Assembly (NCBI RefSeq): GCF_021390335.1 | Contig: NZ_JAJUXK010000006.1 | Location: forward strand, 186,001-250,000 | Source of the DNA: Dyadobacter sp. CY343 | GTDB lineage: Bacteria > Bacteroidota > Bacteroidia > Cytophagales > Spirosomataceae | DNA: 64,000 nt | Direction: 5' to 3' | Shown: one piece after another, positions 49,799-59,412 of the stretch | How positions within the stretch are numbered: the stretch's first letter is position 1 | Layout: every line of letters begins with the position of its first letter | Notes under the pieces: generated by a model | What the model saw: only the letters and a program-made list of their open reading frames with translations | Databases searched by the model: none | What the model was told of the DNA's origin: nothing | Position numbers and translations under genes: made by a program

Positions 49799-50281
49799 AT
49801 GAAGTTTTCCGGAATTTTTGCCGTTTTATTGCTTTGCCTGTCTCTGGTTTCCTGTGATGATAGTATTGTTTATAAAGCACATGAAGATATTGATGACGGA
49901 CTTTGGTATATCAAGAACAAACCTTCATTTAAAGTAGAGATAACGGACACCACGCAGGTCTATAATCTGTATTATTTGCTGAGAAACACACTTCAATACC
50001 CCTATTACAATTTATATCTCACCCGGAATTTCACCGGCCCTGGTCAAAAACTGATTTCTAATACGCTGGAAGAAGTGTATTTGTCGAATGAAGTTACGGG
50101 CAAGCCTTATGGCCACGGACTAGGTGATCTTTTTGACCATAAAATACCTTTCCTGAAAAATTACCGCTTTTCGAAAGCTGGCATTTACACGATCACCCTA
50201 TCACAATCGATGCGGCAAAATCCGCTGCCTTTTGTAATGAGTGTAGGTATTAGTGTTGAGAAAGTCAAAGCCAAAGAGTAA
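49799..50281 (+). CDS. gldH: Gliding motility lipoprotein GldH
   Basis: 160 residues. Lipoprotein signal with Cys19 or so (VLLLCLSLVSCDDSIVYKAH), then the GldH features DGLWYIKNKPSFKVEITD, NTLQYPYYNLYL and GLGDLFDHKIPFLKNYRF. GldH is required for gliding and chitin use in flavobacteria and is linked to type IX secretion. A TAGTTTTG box at 49769-49776 could be its -7 element, though no -33 TTG is present. It converges with the permease gene with a 3-bp gap. Confidence 0.9.
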   Translation: MKFSGIFAVLLLCLSLVSCDDSIVYKAHEDIDDGLWYIKNKPSFKVEITDTTQVYNLYYLLRNTLQYPYYNLYLTRNFTGPGQKLISNTLEEVYLSNEVTGKPYGHGLGDLFDHKIPFLKNYRFSKAGIYTITLSQSMRQNPLPFVMSVGISVEKVKAKE

Positions 50282-50284
50282 TTA

Positions 50285-51508
50285 CTAAACCGCGGGCGCA
50301 TTGCCGGGATGAATTGGAGAAGTGCTTTCCGGTTTCTTTCTTGGCTTGTTACGGTACCGCCGGTAAGGCTTTTTCTTAAACTCCTGAACCGGTTGCTGCC
50401 GCTGAATTTCTTCTCTTTCCTCTGACACCTCGTGTACCGGCTCGCCGAGCAGAAAACCGTAAGGTTCCAGGCTTGGAATCGTGTCCATGATTACTTTCAG
50501 AATCGCTGTTACCGGCAAGGCTAAGATTAATCCGGAAAGTCCCCATAGCTGCCCGCCCAGGAATAAGGCGACAATAGCAGCCAGCGGATTCACACTTACT
50601 TTCGACCCGACTATATTAGGTGTAATAAAATTGCCTTCCAGAAACTGCACAAAGCTCATAATACCGATAACGCCGACTGCATACCAAGGAGAATCCATCG
50701 TGACAATACTCAGTAATGCAGGCAGTACCGAGCCAATCAGAATTCCGATATAAGGTATTAAAATAAGGAAACCAGCCAGAAAGCCAAAGAAAATAGCGTG
50801 AGGAATCCCGAGTAGCAGCAAGCCAATGCTATTTAAAACCCCAACTATTAATATTACCAGAAACAGACCGGACAGGTAACTTTGGATCACTTCATAGATT
50901 TTTCTCAATAAAAGATTCAGATCCTCATTAGGAACATTCTTCACTGCTTTATGTACGAACATCCTGAAAAAGTCGCGGTAGAGCATGAAAAAGAAAATGT
51001 ACAGCGGGATTAAAACGAATGTGGAAATAGCGCCGGTTGTCGTTACAAGCGTGTTTAACAAGAATGCGCGGCCTTCGGTCAAAGCATTCACCAGATATTT
51101 CTTTCCTTCACTTACCTGCTGGGTACGGCTGATATTGAGGTACCTCTCCCCCATTGCCAGCGTCTGGTCCATGATAATCTCCGCTTTTTCGGTAATGCGC
51201 GGCAGCTCCTCGGCGAAGCTTCCGATCTGGATCGAAACGACGTATAGCAGGATCACGATGACGACAAACAGGATCAGGATACTAATCAGAATTGCGCCTA
51301 TTCGTGGTACCCTGCGCCTTTCCAGCCATGCACAAACGGGATAGAGCAGAATGGCGAGAAGAATGGAGAATGCAAGCGGAATGATTGTTTCGCGAAGCAC
51401 AAAAAGAATGTATACCGTCGCGATGAGCGCAACGAGTGTACTTGCTAACTTTATGTAAATCGGGGTTTCTCTATCTTTGTCAGGAAGAGGGCGTAATGTT
51501 GAACTCAT
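50285..51508 (-). CDS. AI-2E family transporter (YhhQ/PerM type)
   Basis: 407 residues from the ATG at 51508 (MSSTLRPLPDKDRETPIYIK). Eight or so hydrophobic helices, with the family features PLAFSILLAILLYPVCAWLERR, FGFLAGFLILIPYIGILIGSVLPALL and NFITPNIVGSKVSVNPLAAIVALF. The AI-2 exporter name comes from TqsA, but most members are uncharacterised and some are Na+/H+ antiporters. The C-terminus is a basic disordered tail (KKPYRRYRNKPRKKP). The start shares a CATG with the divergent gene. Confidence 0.9.
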   Translation of the reverse strand: MSSTLRPLPDKDRETPIYIKLASTLVALIATVYILFVLRETIIPLAFSILLAILLYPVCAWLERRRVPRIGAILISILILFVVIVILLYVVSIQIGSFAEELPRITEKAEIIMDQTLAMGERYLNISRTQQVSEGKKYLVNALTEGRAFLLNTLVTTTGAISTFVLIPLYIFFFMLYRDFFRMFVHKAVKNVPNEDLNLLLRKIYEVIQSYLSGLFLVILIVGVLNSIGLLLLGIPHAIFFGFLAGFLILIPYIGILIGSVLPALLSIVTMDSPWYAVGVIGIMSFVQFLEGNFITPNIVGSKVSVNPLAAIVALFLGGQLWGLSGLILALPVTAILKVIMDTIPSLEPYGFLLGEPVHEVSEEREEIQRQQPVQEFKKKPYRRYRNKPRKKPESTSPIHPGNAPAV

Positions 51509-52334
51509 GAATAAATTAATGTATGTATGGTTTGCTGTCAAGACACTGTTTTGTACTTGCCAGTCGGATCACAAAGTCAACAATTTCGAGAAAGTACGAT
51601 CTCAATACAAAATTAGCAAAATAGGCAAGCTTCCCAGCCTGATATCTGAAAGTTCAGGCTTGGCCAGGTCCAGTAACGAGCACATTTTCTGGTCACATAA
51701 CGATAGCGGCGGAAAGGCAGCGCTTTACGGATTTGATCTTAATGGCAAACTTGTTTCAATAAAAACCATACCGCAGGCAAAAAACGTCGACTGGGAAGAT
51801 CTGGCAGAAGATAAGGTCGGGAATATCTATATTGGTGATTTCGGAAACAATTCAAATACCCGCTCCACTTTGGAGATCTACAAGTTCAGTACGCTTGACT
51901 CCACTACCCAGGTGATCAAATTTAAATATGCAGAGCAGCAACGGAATAAGAGCCGCATTTTTGACTCAGAAGCATTTTTTCATTATAAAGACAACCTATA
52001 TCTTTTTTCCAAAAACTGGGAGAAAGGTGAGATTGGGAAAATGTATCAGCTTTCTGACAAAGCCGGCGACTATACGGTAAATGCGTCAGACAGCATTCCG
52101 ATTGACAGCCAGGTTACTTCGGCGGATATCAGCCCCGACGGTAAACGATTTGCATTGTTGACTTACGGTAAAGTGCTCTTGTTTGAAGTCTCCGGTGAGG
52201 GTATTAATTTTAAGAAGCCGCTGGGTTGTTTTCGTTTGGTAAAAAAGCAGAACGAAGCGATCCTTTTTTTGAACAATACCGATATGCTGGTTACAAATGA
52301 GCAGGGGGATATGTACCGTATTACTTATCGTTGA
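51507..52334 (+). CDS. Predicted periplasmic or lipid-anchored beta-propeller protein
   Basis: 275 residues from the ATG at 51507; a second ATG at 51519 is possible. A hydrophobic N-terminus with two Cys (WFAVKTLFCTCQSD) suggests a signal or a poor lipobox. The chain has propeller-type repeats: IFWSHNDSGGKAALYGFDLN, NVDWEDLAEDKVGNIYIGDF, GNNSNTRSTLEIYKF. DWEDLA, YIGDxGNN and WSHNDSGG are conserved in a Bacteroidota family without assigned function. It may bind a ligand or act as a phytase-like esterase; no evidence decides. Confidence 0.75.
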   Translation: MNKLMYVWFAVKTLFCTCQSDHKVNNFEKVRSQYKISKIGKLPSLISESSGLARSSNEHIFWSHNDSGGKAALYGFDLNGKLVSIKTIPQAKNVDWEDLAEDKVGNIYIGDFGNNSNTRSTLEIYKFSTLDSTTQVIKFKYAEQQRNKSRIFDSEAFFHYKDNLYLFSKNWEKGEIGKMYQLSDKAGDYTVNASDSIPIDSQVTSADISPDGKRFALLTYGKVLLFEVSGEGINFKKPLGCFRLVKKQNEAILFLNNTDMLVTNEQGDMYRITYR

Positions 52335-52421
52335 TATTAAGTTTGTGTTAATATTGGCGGGATGCATGTAATCTGAACATCACATATTCTAATTTCGAAC
52401 CGCGTTTTAATCATAAAAACA

Positions 52422-53132
52422 ATGAGCACCACGAAATCCGCTGTTTCAGCACCGAAAGTACTAGTAGTGGATGATGATTCAGATATCGTTGAACTCCTCG
52501 AATATAATTTAACTAAGGAAGGCTACTCTGTTCAAACAGCCTCAAATGGCAGGAAAGCTATCGAGACAGCCAAGACATTTTTACCCGATCTGATCCTTCT
52601 TGATATTATGATGCCGCAGCTCGACGGTATTGAAACCGGCCGGATCCTGCGCCAAAATCCTGATATTAAAAATACTTATATCCTGTTTCTGACTGCACGC
52701 TCGGAAGAGTATTCTGAGGTAGCTGCATTTGACGTGGGCGCGGACGATTATATTACCAAGCCGATCAAGCCAAGAGCTTTGATGAGCCGCATTAATGCAT
52801 TGTTCCGCCGGGAAGCTCAAAAAGCTGAATCCGGAGATACGATCGAAATCCTGGACTTGTCCATTAACCGCAAAAATTACACGGTTACGCAGGCTGGCGA
52901 AAAAGCGACGGTACTTCCTAAAAAGGAATTTGAACTGCTATTCTTCCTGGCACAGACGCCTAATAAAGTATTCAGCCGGGACGAATTATTGCAAAAGATC
53001 TGGGGCGCGGATATTTATGTCCTGGAAAGAACAGTGGACGTACATATCAGAAAGCTGCGCGAAAAACTGGGCGATAACTATATTAAAACGCTCAAAGGAG
53101 TTGGTTACATGTTCAGTAACGAGCCCGCCTGA
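52422..53132 (+). CDS. OmpR/PhoB-family response regulator
   Basis: 236 residues. Receiver domain: acidic pair VVDDDSD, phospho-acceptor Asp in LILLDIMMPQLDG (near residue 60), Thr in FLTARSEE and Lys in DYITKPIKP. The C-terminal winged helix has ELLFFLAQTPNKVFSRDELL and RTVDVHIRKLREKLGDNYIK, with KTLKGVGYMF at the end. It resembles PhoB. No histidine kinase gene is adjacent, so the partner is elsewhere. It is back-to-back at its stop codon with the AsmA-like gene. Confidence 0.94.
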   Translation: MSTTKSAVSAPKVLVVDDDSDIVELLEYNLTKEGYSVQTASNGRKAIETAKTFLPDLILLDIMMPQLDGIETGRILRQNPDIKNTYILFLTARSEEYSEVAAFDVGADDYITKPIKPRALMSRINALFRREAQKAESGDTIEILDLSINRKNYTVTQAGEKATVLPKKEFELLFFLAQTPNKVFSRDELLQKIWGADIYVLERTVDVHIRKLREKLGDNYIKTLKGVGYMFSNEPA

Positions 53133-55625
53133 TCATTTTTCAATAGTAGCGGGGTCAATTTCGGGCTCCTCGTCTTTTTGCTTGTTTTTGTCACGTTTCC
53201 GACGAAAAGCCAGCTTGATATTCACTTCTCCATTTTCATCAATAGCCCTTAGAAAAATCTTGGAGCCGCCTTTTTTCTCTTCATTATTAGGGTCAAGAAC
53301 GTAGGTAGAATCCCGCTTTTTCAGATTACTGAGCGGGATTTGAATATTAATATCCGTTTTATTCCCGAAGCTGTAAATACCGTCGAGGTACAACGTGAGT
53401 ACATTGGATTCGATCTCCATAGGAGCAATTTCTATCTCCTGACCTCGCAGCCTAATATCATTTCGAATAGGCGCAAACTTGACGCGCTCGAAATTCCGCT
53501 TTTTGAAAATCAGCTTTTTCATTTTCATGAAAGGCTCAAAATCAATGATATAACCATTGGTAAGGTCAAAATGCAGATCGCCTTTCATTGACGAAGGAAT
53601 CAGTCTCACATTGTTATTCAAATTGGCTTCAAATTTGAAATCAGTATTGAGGATACCTTTAAGATTGTCGCTTGTAATCGTTTTTTGCCCGAAATTATCG
53701 AACGAACTAAATACCGAATGCACATCCGCATTTGAAACCCTGCCGCTCACTGCCAGCCGAGGCTGCCCTTTTCCTGAATTATCCATCACGCCTGACACCC
53801 GGAAATTTCCACGTCCAAATGCCTTCATGACAAAGTATTCGATCGAAACCGCGTTTTCTTTAATAGTAAACTGACCCTTCACATCGCGCGCCGTAAAAAG
53901 CCGGTATTGCAGTTCCTTTGCATCTAATTTAGCGACTACCTCCATTTTGTCGATCGCATTGTCGAGCAAATCAGCAAGTTTGAGTTTCTGTCTTTTTTTC
54001 GTACTCACATTCGTCCTGGCGGCAAAAAGGCTTTCCAGCCAGGTCACCTTCCACTTGGGAATGTTAATATCCACATTGGCGCGCAGTGGCTTCGGAGAAC
54101 CGAACAGATAAGGGATCAGATCCAGCAGCTGGCCGCGCAGATAGAGCATATTGTGCCCATCATGAAAATGCAGATCCTTAAAAACCACCGCTTTTTCATT
54201 AAATGTAAAATCTCCATTGATCCTGGACAGCTTCACCTTTCTGGGTACATAGTCCATCGCGATATTGTTGAGAGAAGCTTTTCCAATTATCTTCCCGTCA
54301 AACCTGTCCTTTGCCGAATTATAGAAATTTTTCAGGCTTCCGTTAAAATGGAAGTCGATCTTCGCTGTGCCGGATTTGAACTTATAGCGCGTCTCGTCGA
54401 GTAATGCGCCGAGGTTAGTGGAATCTGCATCGACTCTACCATCCAAAACTGCTCTTGGGTTCTCGAAATTTTTAACCGAAAATTTGAATGTGAAAGGGAT
54501 TTTTTCAAAAAGCCCCGTAACCTTGGGAGCAATGAGGGTCGAGTTCCAAATTTCAGGAACGCGCGTAGTATCCGCCTGATTAGTAAACTTTCCGGCAGCT
54601 TTCAGGTTTCGCAGCACACCCACCGGCAACTCGTAATTGAATGTATCTGTTTCAAATTCAACATCTACCCTCGCCTTATTCTGTGACGCCAGCTGGCCTA
54701 TTACCTTCACCTTCGTGTCCACCTTCGCCTGAATTCCAAGCGAATCAATTTGGTTTCTCAACCGCTTGGTTAACAGCGGCACAGCATCTTTTACTGCAAT
54801 TTTATTAGCCGTAAAATTCATACTGAAATTTCTGATCGTATCTGAAAAATCAAAATCTCCCGTGATCCCTATCTTATCGCGGGTAGCACTTTCAAGGATC
54901 GAGGGGTGGATATTTAATTTCTTTTCATCGGAATCGTATGCGAGTGCCAACGCGATATTAGTCTCCTGATTGACCAGAAATCCACCCTTTTCGGGTTTGA
55001 ATGTAAGCCCTTTAAACAAAACAGAACCCGCAAAGCTGGCATTAGTAGTTGTATCTGTCAGCGTGATGATATTGGTAGCATCATGGAAAAGCGCGCCGTA
55101 GTATTTCTTTTTGACCGAATCAGCAAAAGCGACACTGAAATTGATAAATCTCAGGTTTCCAAGTTTATCCAGAATATCCCCGTTCCCTTCCTTTTTATCC
55201 TTCTTCTTTTTATTTCCGGATTGAAAAATAGTGAGGTTGGAATAACCGTCGCGCATCGTGAACATATTCAGCGAACCATCCTGCAACACTAGGTTTTTTA
55301 CCCGGATATTTCCTTTATAAAATCCTTTCAGATCAAGGGCAACATGCAGCAGCTCAGCTTCCAGAAAGGGTTTATTATGCTTTTGATAGAGACTATCGGT
55401 CAGCCGTACTTTCGACAATGTAAAGTTCAGCCCCAGTCCGCCGTAAAAAGGCCGGAATTTGAAATCTCCTATTTCGAGATTTCCATTCAGGTTTTCATTC
55501 ACTATTTCCTGTACACTCCGGAATATTTTTTCTCGGTTACGATACACCCAGATTTCGACAGCAGCGAAAATAAAAATAGCGCAAAGGGCAACGATCCCGA
55601 AGATTTTTAGAACTCTTGCAAACAT
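53133..55625 (-). CDS. AsmA-like outer-membrane biogenesis protein
   Basis: 830 residues. One N-terminal membrane helix (IFGIVALCAIFIFAAVEIWV) anchors a very long beta-rich periplasmic region of repeated strands (VKNLVLQDGSLNMFTMRDGY, GDFTFNEKAVVFKDLHFHDG). The C-terminal part carries AsmA features (LNTDFKFEANLNNNVRLIPS, IEIAPMEIESNVLTLYLDGI). AsmA-like proteins form lipid-conducting bridges between membranes. The C-terminus is highly charged. It converges with the response regulator gene with no gap. Confidence 0.85.
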   Translation of the reverse strand: MFARVLKIFGIVALCAIFIFAAVEIWVYRNREKIFRSVQEIVNENLNGNLEIGDFKFRPFYGGLGLNFTLSKVRLTDSLYQKHNKPFLEAELLHVALDLKGFYKGNIRVKNLVLQDGSLNMFTMRDGYSNLTIFQSGNKKKKDKKEGNGDILDKLGNLRFINFSVAFADSVKKKYYGALFHDATNIITLTDTTTNASFAGSVLFKGLTFKPEKGGFLVNQETNIALALAYDSDEKKLNIHPSILESATRDKIGITGDFDFSDTIRNFSMNFTANKIAVKDAVPLLTKRLRNQIDSLGIQAKVDTKVKVIGQLASQNKARVDVEFETDTFNYELPVGVLRNLKAAGKFTNQADTTRVPEIWNSTLIAPKVTGLFEKIPFTFKFSVKNFENPRAVLDGRVDADSTNLGALLDETRYKFKSGTAKIDFHFNGSLKNFYNSAKDRFDGKIIGKASLNNIAMDYVPRKVKLSRINGDFTFNEKAVVFKDLHFHDGHNMLYLRGQLLDLIPYLFGSPKPLRANVDINIPKWKVTWLESLFAARTNVSTKKRQKLKLADLLDNAIDKMEVVAKLDAKELQYRLFTARDVKGQFTIKENAVSIEYFVMKAFGRGNFRVSGVMDNSGKGQPRLAVSGRVSNADVHSVFSSFDNFGQKTITSDNLKGILNTDFKFEANLNNNVRLIPSSMKGDLHFDLTNGYIIDFEPFMKMKKLIFKKRNFERVKFAPIRNDIRLRGQEIEIAPMEIESNVLTLYLDGIYSFGNKTDINIQIPLSNLKKRDSTYVLDPNNEEKKGGSKIFLRAIDENGEVNIKLAFRRKRDKNKQKDEEPEIDPATIEK

Positions 55626-55776
55626 GAACCGAGGGGTTTAACGCAATACTTGACAGCAGGCATGGATTGAGCCGACCCTGCTACCATATACGTTTATTAA
55701 TAGTGTGCCAGCTTCTATGCATCAACCAAGTCTGGTTACTTAAAGGTTCATCTTCGCTATTCAAGGCAAAAAATCG

Positions 55777-55784
55777 TAGTTTTG
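55777..55784 (+). promoter_or_regulatory. Candidate -7 box for lysS
   Basis: TAGTTTTG fits TAnnTTTG about 47 bp before the start codon. No TTG lies at the usual spacing. Confidence 0.3.
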
Positions 55785-55830
55785 CGGACTCTTAGGAGAT
55801 CAGAATACACATAAATCATATTGCTGCAAA

Positions 55831-57546
55831 ATGCTACTGAGCGAACAGGAAATATTGCGCCGCCAAAAGCGGGAGGATTTAATTAAGATGGGCATTGAGC
55901 CCTACCCGGTTGAGGAATTCGTGGTTGATACTTATGTATCGGACATTCTCAAAAATTACGAGAATAATAAGATCGATTACAAACGTGTGTCGATGGCAGG
56001 CAGGCTGATGGGCTTCCGGATTATGGGAAGTGCCGCATTTGCTGAATTCCAGGATAGCTCAGGGCGCATTCAATTGTATTTTCGCAGAGATGATCTTTGC
56101 CCGGGAGAGGACAAAACGCTTTATAATACTGTATTTAAAAAGTTGCTGGATATCGGCGACATTATCGGTATTGTCGGCTTTGTTTTCACCACACAAACCG
56201 GCGAAATATCCATTCATGTTCAGGAGTTTAAGATTTTGAACAAATCGCTCCGCCCGCTGCCTGTGGTGAAGCGCGACGAAGATGGAAATGTGTATGATGG
56301 ATTTACAGATCCCGAGCTGAGGTACCGCCAACGCTACGTAGACCTGATCGTGAATCCGGACATCCGCGATATTTTTATCAAACGCGCCCGGATTATTACG
56401 ACCATGCGCGCTCATTTTGATTCCAATAACTGGCTCGAAGTGGAAACGCCCGTATTGCAGTCGATCCACGGAGGTGCAGCGGCGCGCCCATTTACAACGC
56501 ACCACAATGCATTGGATCTGGGCCTGTACCTGCGCATTGCGACTGAACTGCATTTAAAAAGACTGATCGTAGGCGGTTTCGAAGGTGTTTATGAATTCGG
56601 AAAGCTATTCAGAAACGAAGGTATGGACCGGACCCACAACCCGGAATTCACTACTGTCGAGCTGTACGTTGCCTACAAGGATTACATCTGGATGATGAAA
56701 ATGACCGAGGAGCTGCTGGAAAAAGTAGCGCTCGCTGTCAATGGAACTACCAAAGCTACATTCGGAGAAGTAGAGCTGGATTTTGCCGGACCTTACCCAA
56801 GATTGAGCATTACCGACGCGATCCTGCAATATACAGGACTGAATGTGGACGAACTTGACGAAAACGCGATACGCGAACAATGCCGGCAGTGGGGAATGGA
56901 AGTGAGTGAAAGTATGGGCAAAGGCAAGCTGATCGATGAGATTTTTGGTGAAAAAGTGGAGGAGCATATTATTCAGCCTACTTTCATTACAGATCACCCC
57001 GTCGAAATGTCGCCGCTTACCAAAAAACACCGCACCAAGGCGGGAATGGTTGAACGTTTCGAACTTTTTATCAACGGAAGAGAAATCGCAAATGCCTACT
57101 CGGAGCTAAATGACCCGCTCGAACAGCGCGAAAGGTTTGAAGATCAGCTTAAACTGAAAGAACGCGGCGATGACGAGGCGATGGAAATGGATGAAGATTT
57201 CCTGCGCTCGCTGGAATATGGAATGCCGCCAAGTTCGGGTATCGGTATTGGAATTGACCGGCTCACAATGCTGCTGACCAACAATTCGAGCATTCAGGAA
57301 GTGATATTCTTCCCTCAAATGCGCCCGGAGAAAAAGGCTGAGGTTGCGAAAGAGTCAGACTATGTCGATGCTGGCGTGCCGGCTGTGTGGATTCCTGCTT
57401 TGCAGAAAATGAATATCCTCACGATCGAGCAGTTGAAAGGCGCCAATGCAAACAAGATCTTCAATGATCTGGGCGGAATGCGGAAGAAGCTGAAAATAGA
57501 CGAAAAAATGCCGCAGCTCGACGACGTAAAGTCCTGGGTTGAATAA
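55831..57546 (+). CDS. lysS: Lysine-tRNA ligase, class II
   Basis: 571 residues. The anticodon-binding OB domain (VSMAGRLMGFRIMGSAAFAE, FQDSSGRIQLYFRRD) is followed by class II motifs: motif 2 FRNEGMDRTHNPEFTTVELY, HPVEMSPLTK, and motif 3 PPSSGIGIGIDRLTMLLT. The usual enzyme ends near residue 500. Here about 70 further residues follow, including a helix-hairpin-like VPAVWIPALQKMNILTIEQL that I recognise as common in Cytophagales LysS. The gene is single and followed by a strong terminator. Confidence 0.96.
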   Translation: MLLSEQEILRRQKREDLIKMGIEPYPVEEFVVDTYVSDILKNYENNKIDYKRVSMAGRLMGFRIMGSAAFAEFQDSSGRIQLYFRRDDLCPGEDKTLYNTVFKKLLDIGDIIGIVGFVFTTQTGEISIHVQEFKILNKSLRPLPVVKRDEDGNVYDGFTDPELRYRQRYVDLIVNPDIRDIFIKRARIITTMRAHFDSNNWLEVETPVLQSIHGGAAARPFTTHHNALDLGLYLRIATELHLKRLIVGGFEGVYEFGKLFRNEGMDRTHNPEFTTVELYVAYKDYIWMMKMTEELLEKVALAVNGTTKATFGEVELDFAGPYPRLSITDAILQYTGLNVDELDENAIREQCRQWGMEVSESMGKGKLIDEIFGEKVEEHIIQPTFITDHPVEMSPLTKKHRTKAGMVERFELFINGREIANAYSELNDPLEQRERFEDQLKLKERGDDEAMEMDEDFLRSLEYGMPPSSGIGIGIDRLTMLLTNNSSIQEVIFFPQMRPEKKAEVAKESDYVDAGVPAVWIPALQKMNILTIEQLKGANANKIFNDLGGMRKKLKIDEKMPQLDDVKSWVE

Positions 57547-57567
57547 AGTGAACAGGTTAGAAACTAG

Positions 57568-57596
57568 AAATGCCGCTCTCTCGAACGGCATTTTTG
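57568..57596. terminator. Terminator after lysS, also suited to the convergent cold-shock gene
   Basis: AAATGCCG / CGGCATTT stem with a 10-base loop and a following T-run. A-rich sequence on the left allows use in both directions. Confidence 0.85.
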
Positions 57597-57618
57597 GTTT
57601 CATGCAAAAAAAATACAG

Positions 57619-57813
57619 TTATATCTTTTTTACCTGTACAGCGTTTAGTCCTTTTTTTCCTTCAACGACTTCGTATTCTACTTGGTCATTTTCACGGATT
57701 GTAAGTCCTCCCAATCCTGTCACATGGACAAAAATGTCTCTGTTTGTGTCGTCTTCAACGATGAAGCCGTATCCCTTAGCTTCATTGAAAAATTTTACAG
57801 TACCTGTTGGCAT
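57619..57813 (-). CDS. cspA: Cold-shock domain protein
   Basis: 64 residues, the compact single-domain length. The RNA-binding motifs are GTVKFFNEAKGYGFIVED (RNP1, KGYGFI) and DIFVHVTGL (RNP2), followed by the usual QVEYEVVEGKKGLNAVQVKKI. It acts as an RNA chaperone. There is a long non-coding stretch upstream, which suits the leader of a cold-shock mRNA, though no cold-box is recognised. Confidence 0.95.
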   Translation of the reverse strand: MPTGTVKFFNEAKGYGFIVEDDTNRDIFVHVTGLGGLTIRENDQVEYEVVEGKKGLNAVQVKKI

Positions 57814-58160
57814 AATGTTGAAATAAAAAAATTAAAATAAGGTGAAAACACAAGAGAATTGTAAGCGTTTCAATAGAAACTAGAAGTGGCTTTACCAAAT
57901 AATTGAGGGAGGCTCAACCCATTAGCAAAAGAAATTTTGGCAATTCTTGTTAAGACATCTTGATTATAATGAACAACTTACAAAATCTTTAATCACAAAG
58001 AAACAAAAATTGTTTGTAAAACAATTTATTTGCTTAAAGAATTTGCAAATTTACGAGTTAGCGGTATTTTGCTTCACCGGCTCATTCGATAAAAAACAAT
58101 CTGTTTGGTTGTTAATGCCCTTCAAAATTGTTAACTATGATCTAATAATCTAAAAAAGGC
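57814..58160. other. Divergent intergenic region, possible long leader of the cold-shock gene
   Basis: 347 bp between divergent genes. A small hairpin TTGAG-GGAGG-CTCAA occurs near 57902-57916. The reading frame at 57947-58153 is low-complexity and unsupported. No clear promoter boxes are seen. Confidence 0.5.
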
Positions 58161-58382
58161 ATGAACAAGCTTCGCTACTACGTTGAAGATCAGATATTTG
58201 GGGTTTGTGCGAAACTCGGGGAACGGCTCAACTTTCCTGCCAGCAGTATCAGGAAGTATTTTATTTACGCCACATTCATGACCTTCGGCTCGCCGATTAT
58301 TCTATATCTGGTGCTTGCATTCTGGATGGAGATCCGCCAGCATTGGAGAAAGCACAATAGCCCTACGATCTGGGAGTTTTAA
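58161..58382 (+). CDS. PspC-domain protein
   Basis: 73 residues. A cytoplasmic stretch (FGVCAKLGERLNFPASSIRK) precedes a single membrane helix (YATFMTFGSPIILYLVLAFWM). This is the PspC layout, in which G-V-xxxLxxxL precedes the helix. Larger PspC proteins activate the phage-shock response. Small free-standing ones in Bacteroidota are uncharacterised. Its 3' end overlaps the convergent glycosyltransferase gene by 20 bp. Confidence 0.85.
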   Translation: MNKLRYYVEDQIFGVCAKLGERLNFPASSIRKYFIYATFMTFGSPIILYLVLAFWMEIRQHWRKHNSPTIWEF

Positions 58383-59403
58383 CCGTTACTTCTTTGGGAT
58401 TCACGCCCGAAAGCTGGTCAAACCGGTGCTTGCCACGGACGAAATATTCCCACACAATACTCTTATAGTACAATGGCGCCCGGTAATTATTCCGGGGAGT
58501 ACGCTTCATGAGCGACGGTATCATTCTGTAAAACGCCAGATGCGCGCGCAGAATCGCGAATACGTCGGGCCACGCGCCAGTTGCCATAAACCTTACACTC
58601 GACAGGCCGTCGAGTACCAGGCGGATCAATACCGTTTTCCAGCGCCTTCCCTTTGGGAGGTTTTTGAACAGCATGATCAGGTTGTTACGGTAATTCAGGA
58701 ACGTTTTACGGGGGTTTGACTTGTGCAATGTGCCGCCACCAACGTGATAAACCGTTGATTTCCCGCAATATGTGATTCGGTATTGCATATTCAGCAGCCG
58801 CCAGCACAGATCGATTTCTTCCATGTGCGCAAAAAAGGTCTCGTCAAATCCGCCGGCTTTGTGAAACGCGGAAGCGCGCACGAACATACAGGCTCCTGTT
58901 GCCCAGAATACATCGCCTTCGTCGTCAAACTGGCCAAGATCCTCGTCACGGGTATCAAAAATCCTTCCCCTGCAAAATGGATATCCAAGATAATCCATAA
59001 AGCCGCCGGCTGCACCGGCGTATTCGAAGTGGGTGGGGAGATCGTAAGCGCGGATTTTGGGCTGACACGCGGCGATGCTTTCATCGGAATTCATAAAAGC
59101 GATCACGGGGTCGATCCAGTTCGGAGTGACCTCAATGTCCGAATTAAGCAAAATATAATAATCCGCTTCAATATACCTCAGCGCTTCATTGTAACCACCG
59201 GCATAACCCCTATTCTCATTGATTGACAATGTTTTAATGGTCGGAAAATGCATTTCTACCCAATCAAGCGAATGATCGGTTGAAGCATTGTCCGCTATCC
59301 AGATATCATAGCCTCCGGAATACTGTTGAATATTGGGAAGAAATTTTTCGAGATAGTGTTTTCCGTTGTAATTCAGGATTACGATCGCAACCGAAGAGGC
59401 CAT
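58363..59403 (-). CDS. Glycosyltransferase family 2 (rhamnosyltransferase-like)
   Basis: 346 residues from the ATG at 59403. GT-A fold motifs: VAIVILNYNGKHYLEKFLP, DIWIADNASTDHSLDW, the DxD-like LLNSDIEVTP and the acceptor-site FFAHMEEIDLCWRL. It resembles dTDP-rhamnosyl transferases such as WbbL and lacks membrane helices in the N-terminal region. It acts in surface polysaccharide synthesis. It lies 9 bp downstream of ybaB and is probably co-transcribed with it. Confidence 0.92.
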   Translation of the reverse strand: MASSVAIVILNYNGKHYLEKFLPNIQQYSGGYDIWIADNASTDHSLDWVEMHFPTIKTLSINENRGYAGGYNEALRYIEADYYILLNSDIEVTPNWIDPVIAFMNSDESIAACQPKIRAYDLPTHFEYAGAAGGFMDYLGYPFCRGRIFDTRDEDLGQFDDEGDVFWATGACMFVRASAFHKAGGFDETFFAHMEEIDLCWRLLNMQYRITYCGKSTVYHVGGGTLHKSNPRKTFLNYRNNLIMLFKNLPKGRRWKTVLIRLVLDGLSSVRFMATGAWPDVFAILRAHLAFYRMIPSLMKRTPRNNYRAPLYYKSIVWEYFVRGKHRFDQLSGVNPKEVTVKTPRS

Positions 59404-59412
59404 TGAGAGCAA

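Noticed and set aside
57947..58153. Rightward 68-codon frame between the cold-shock and PspC genes
   Set aside because: Low-complexity translation of an AT-rich leader region, no ribosome-binding or family support.
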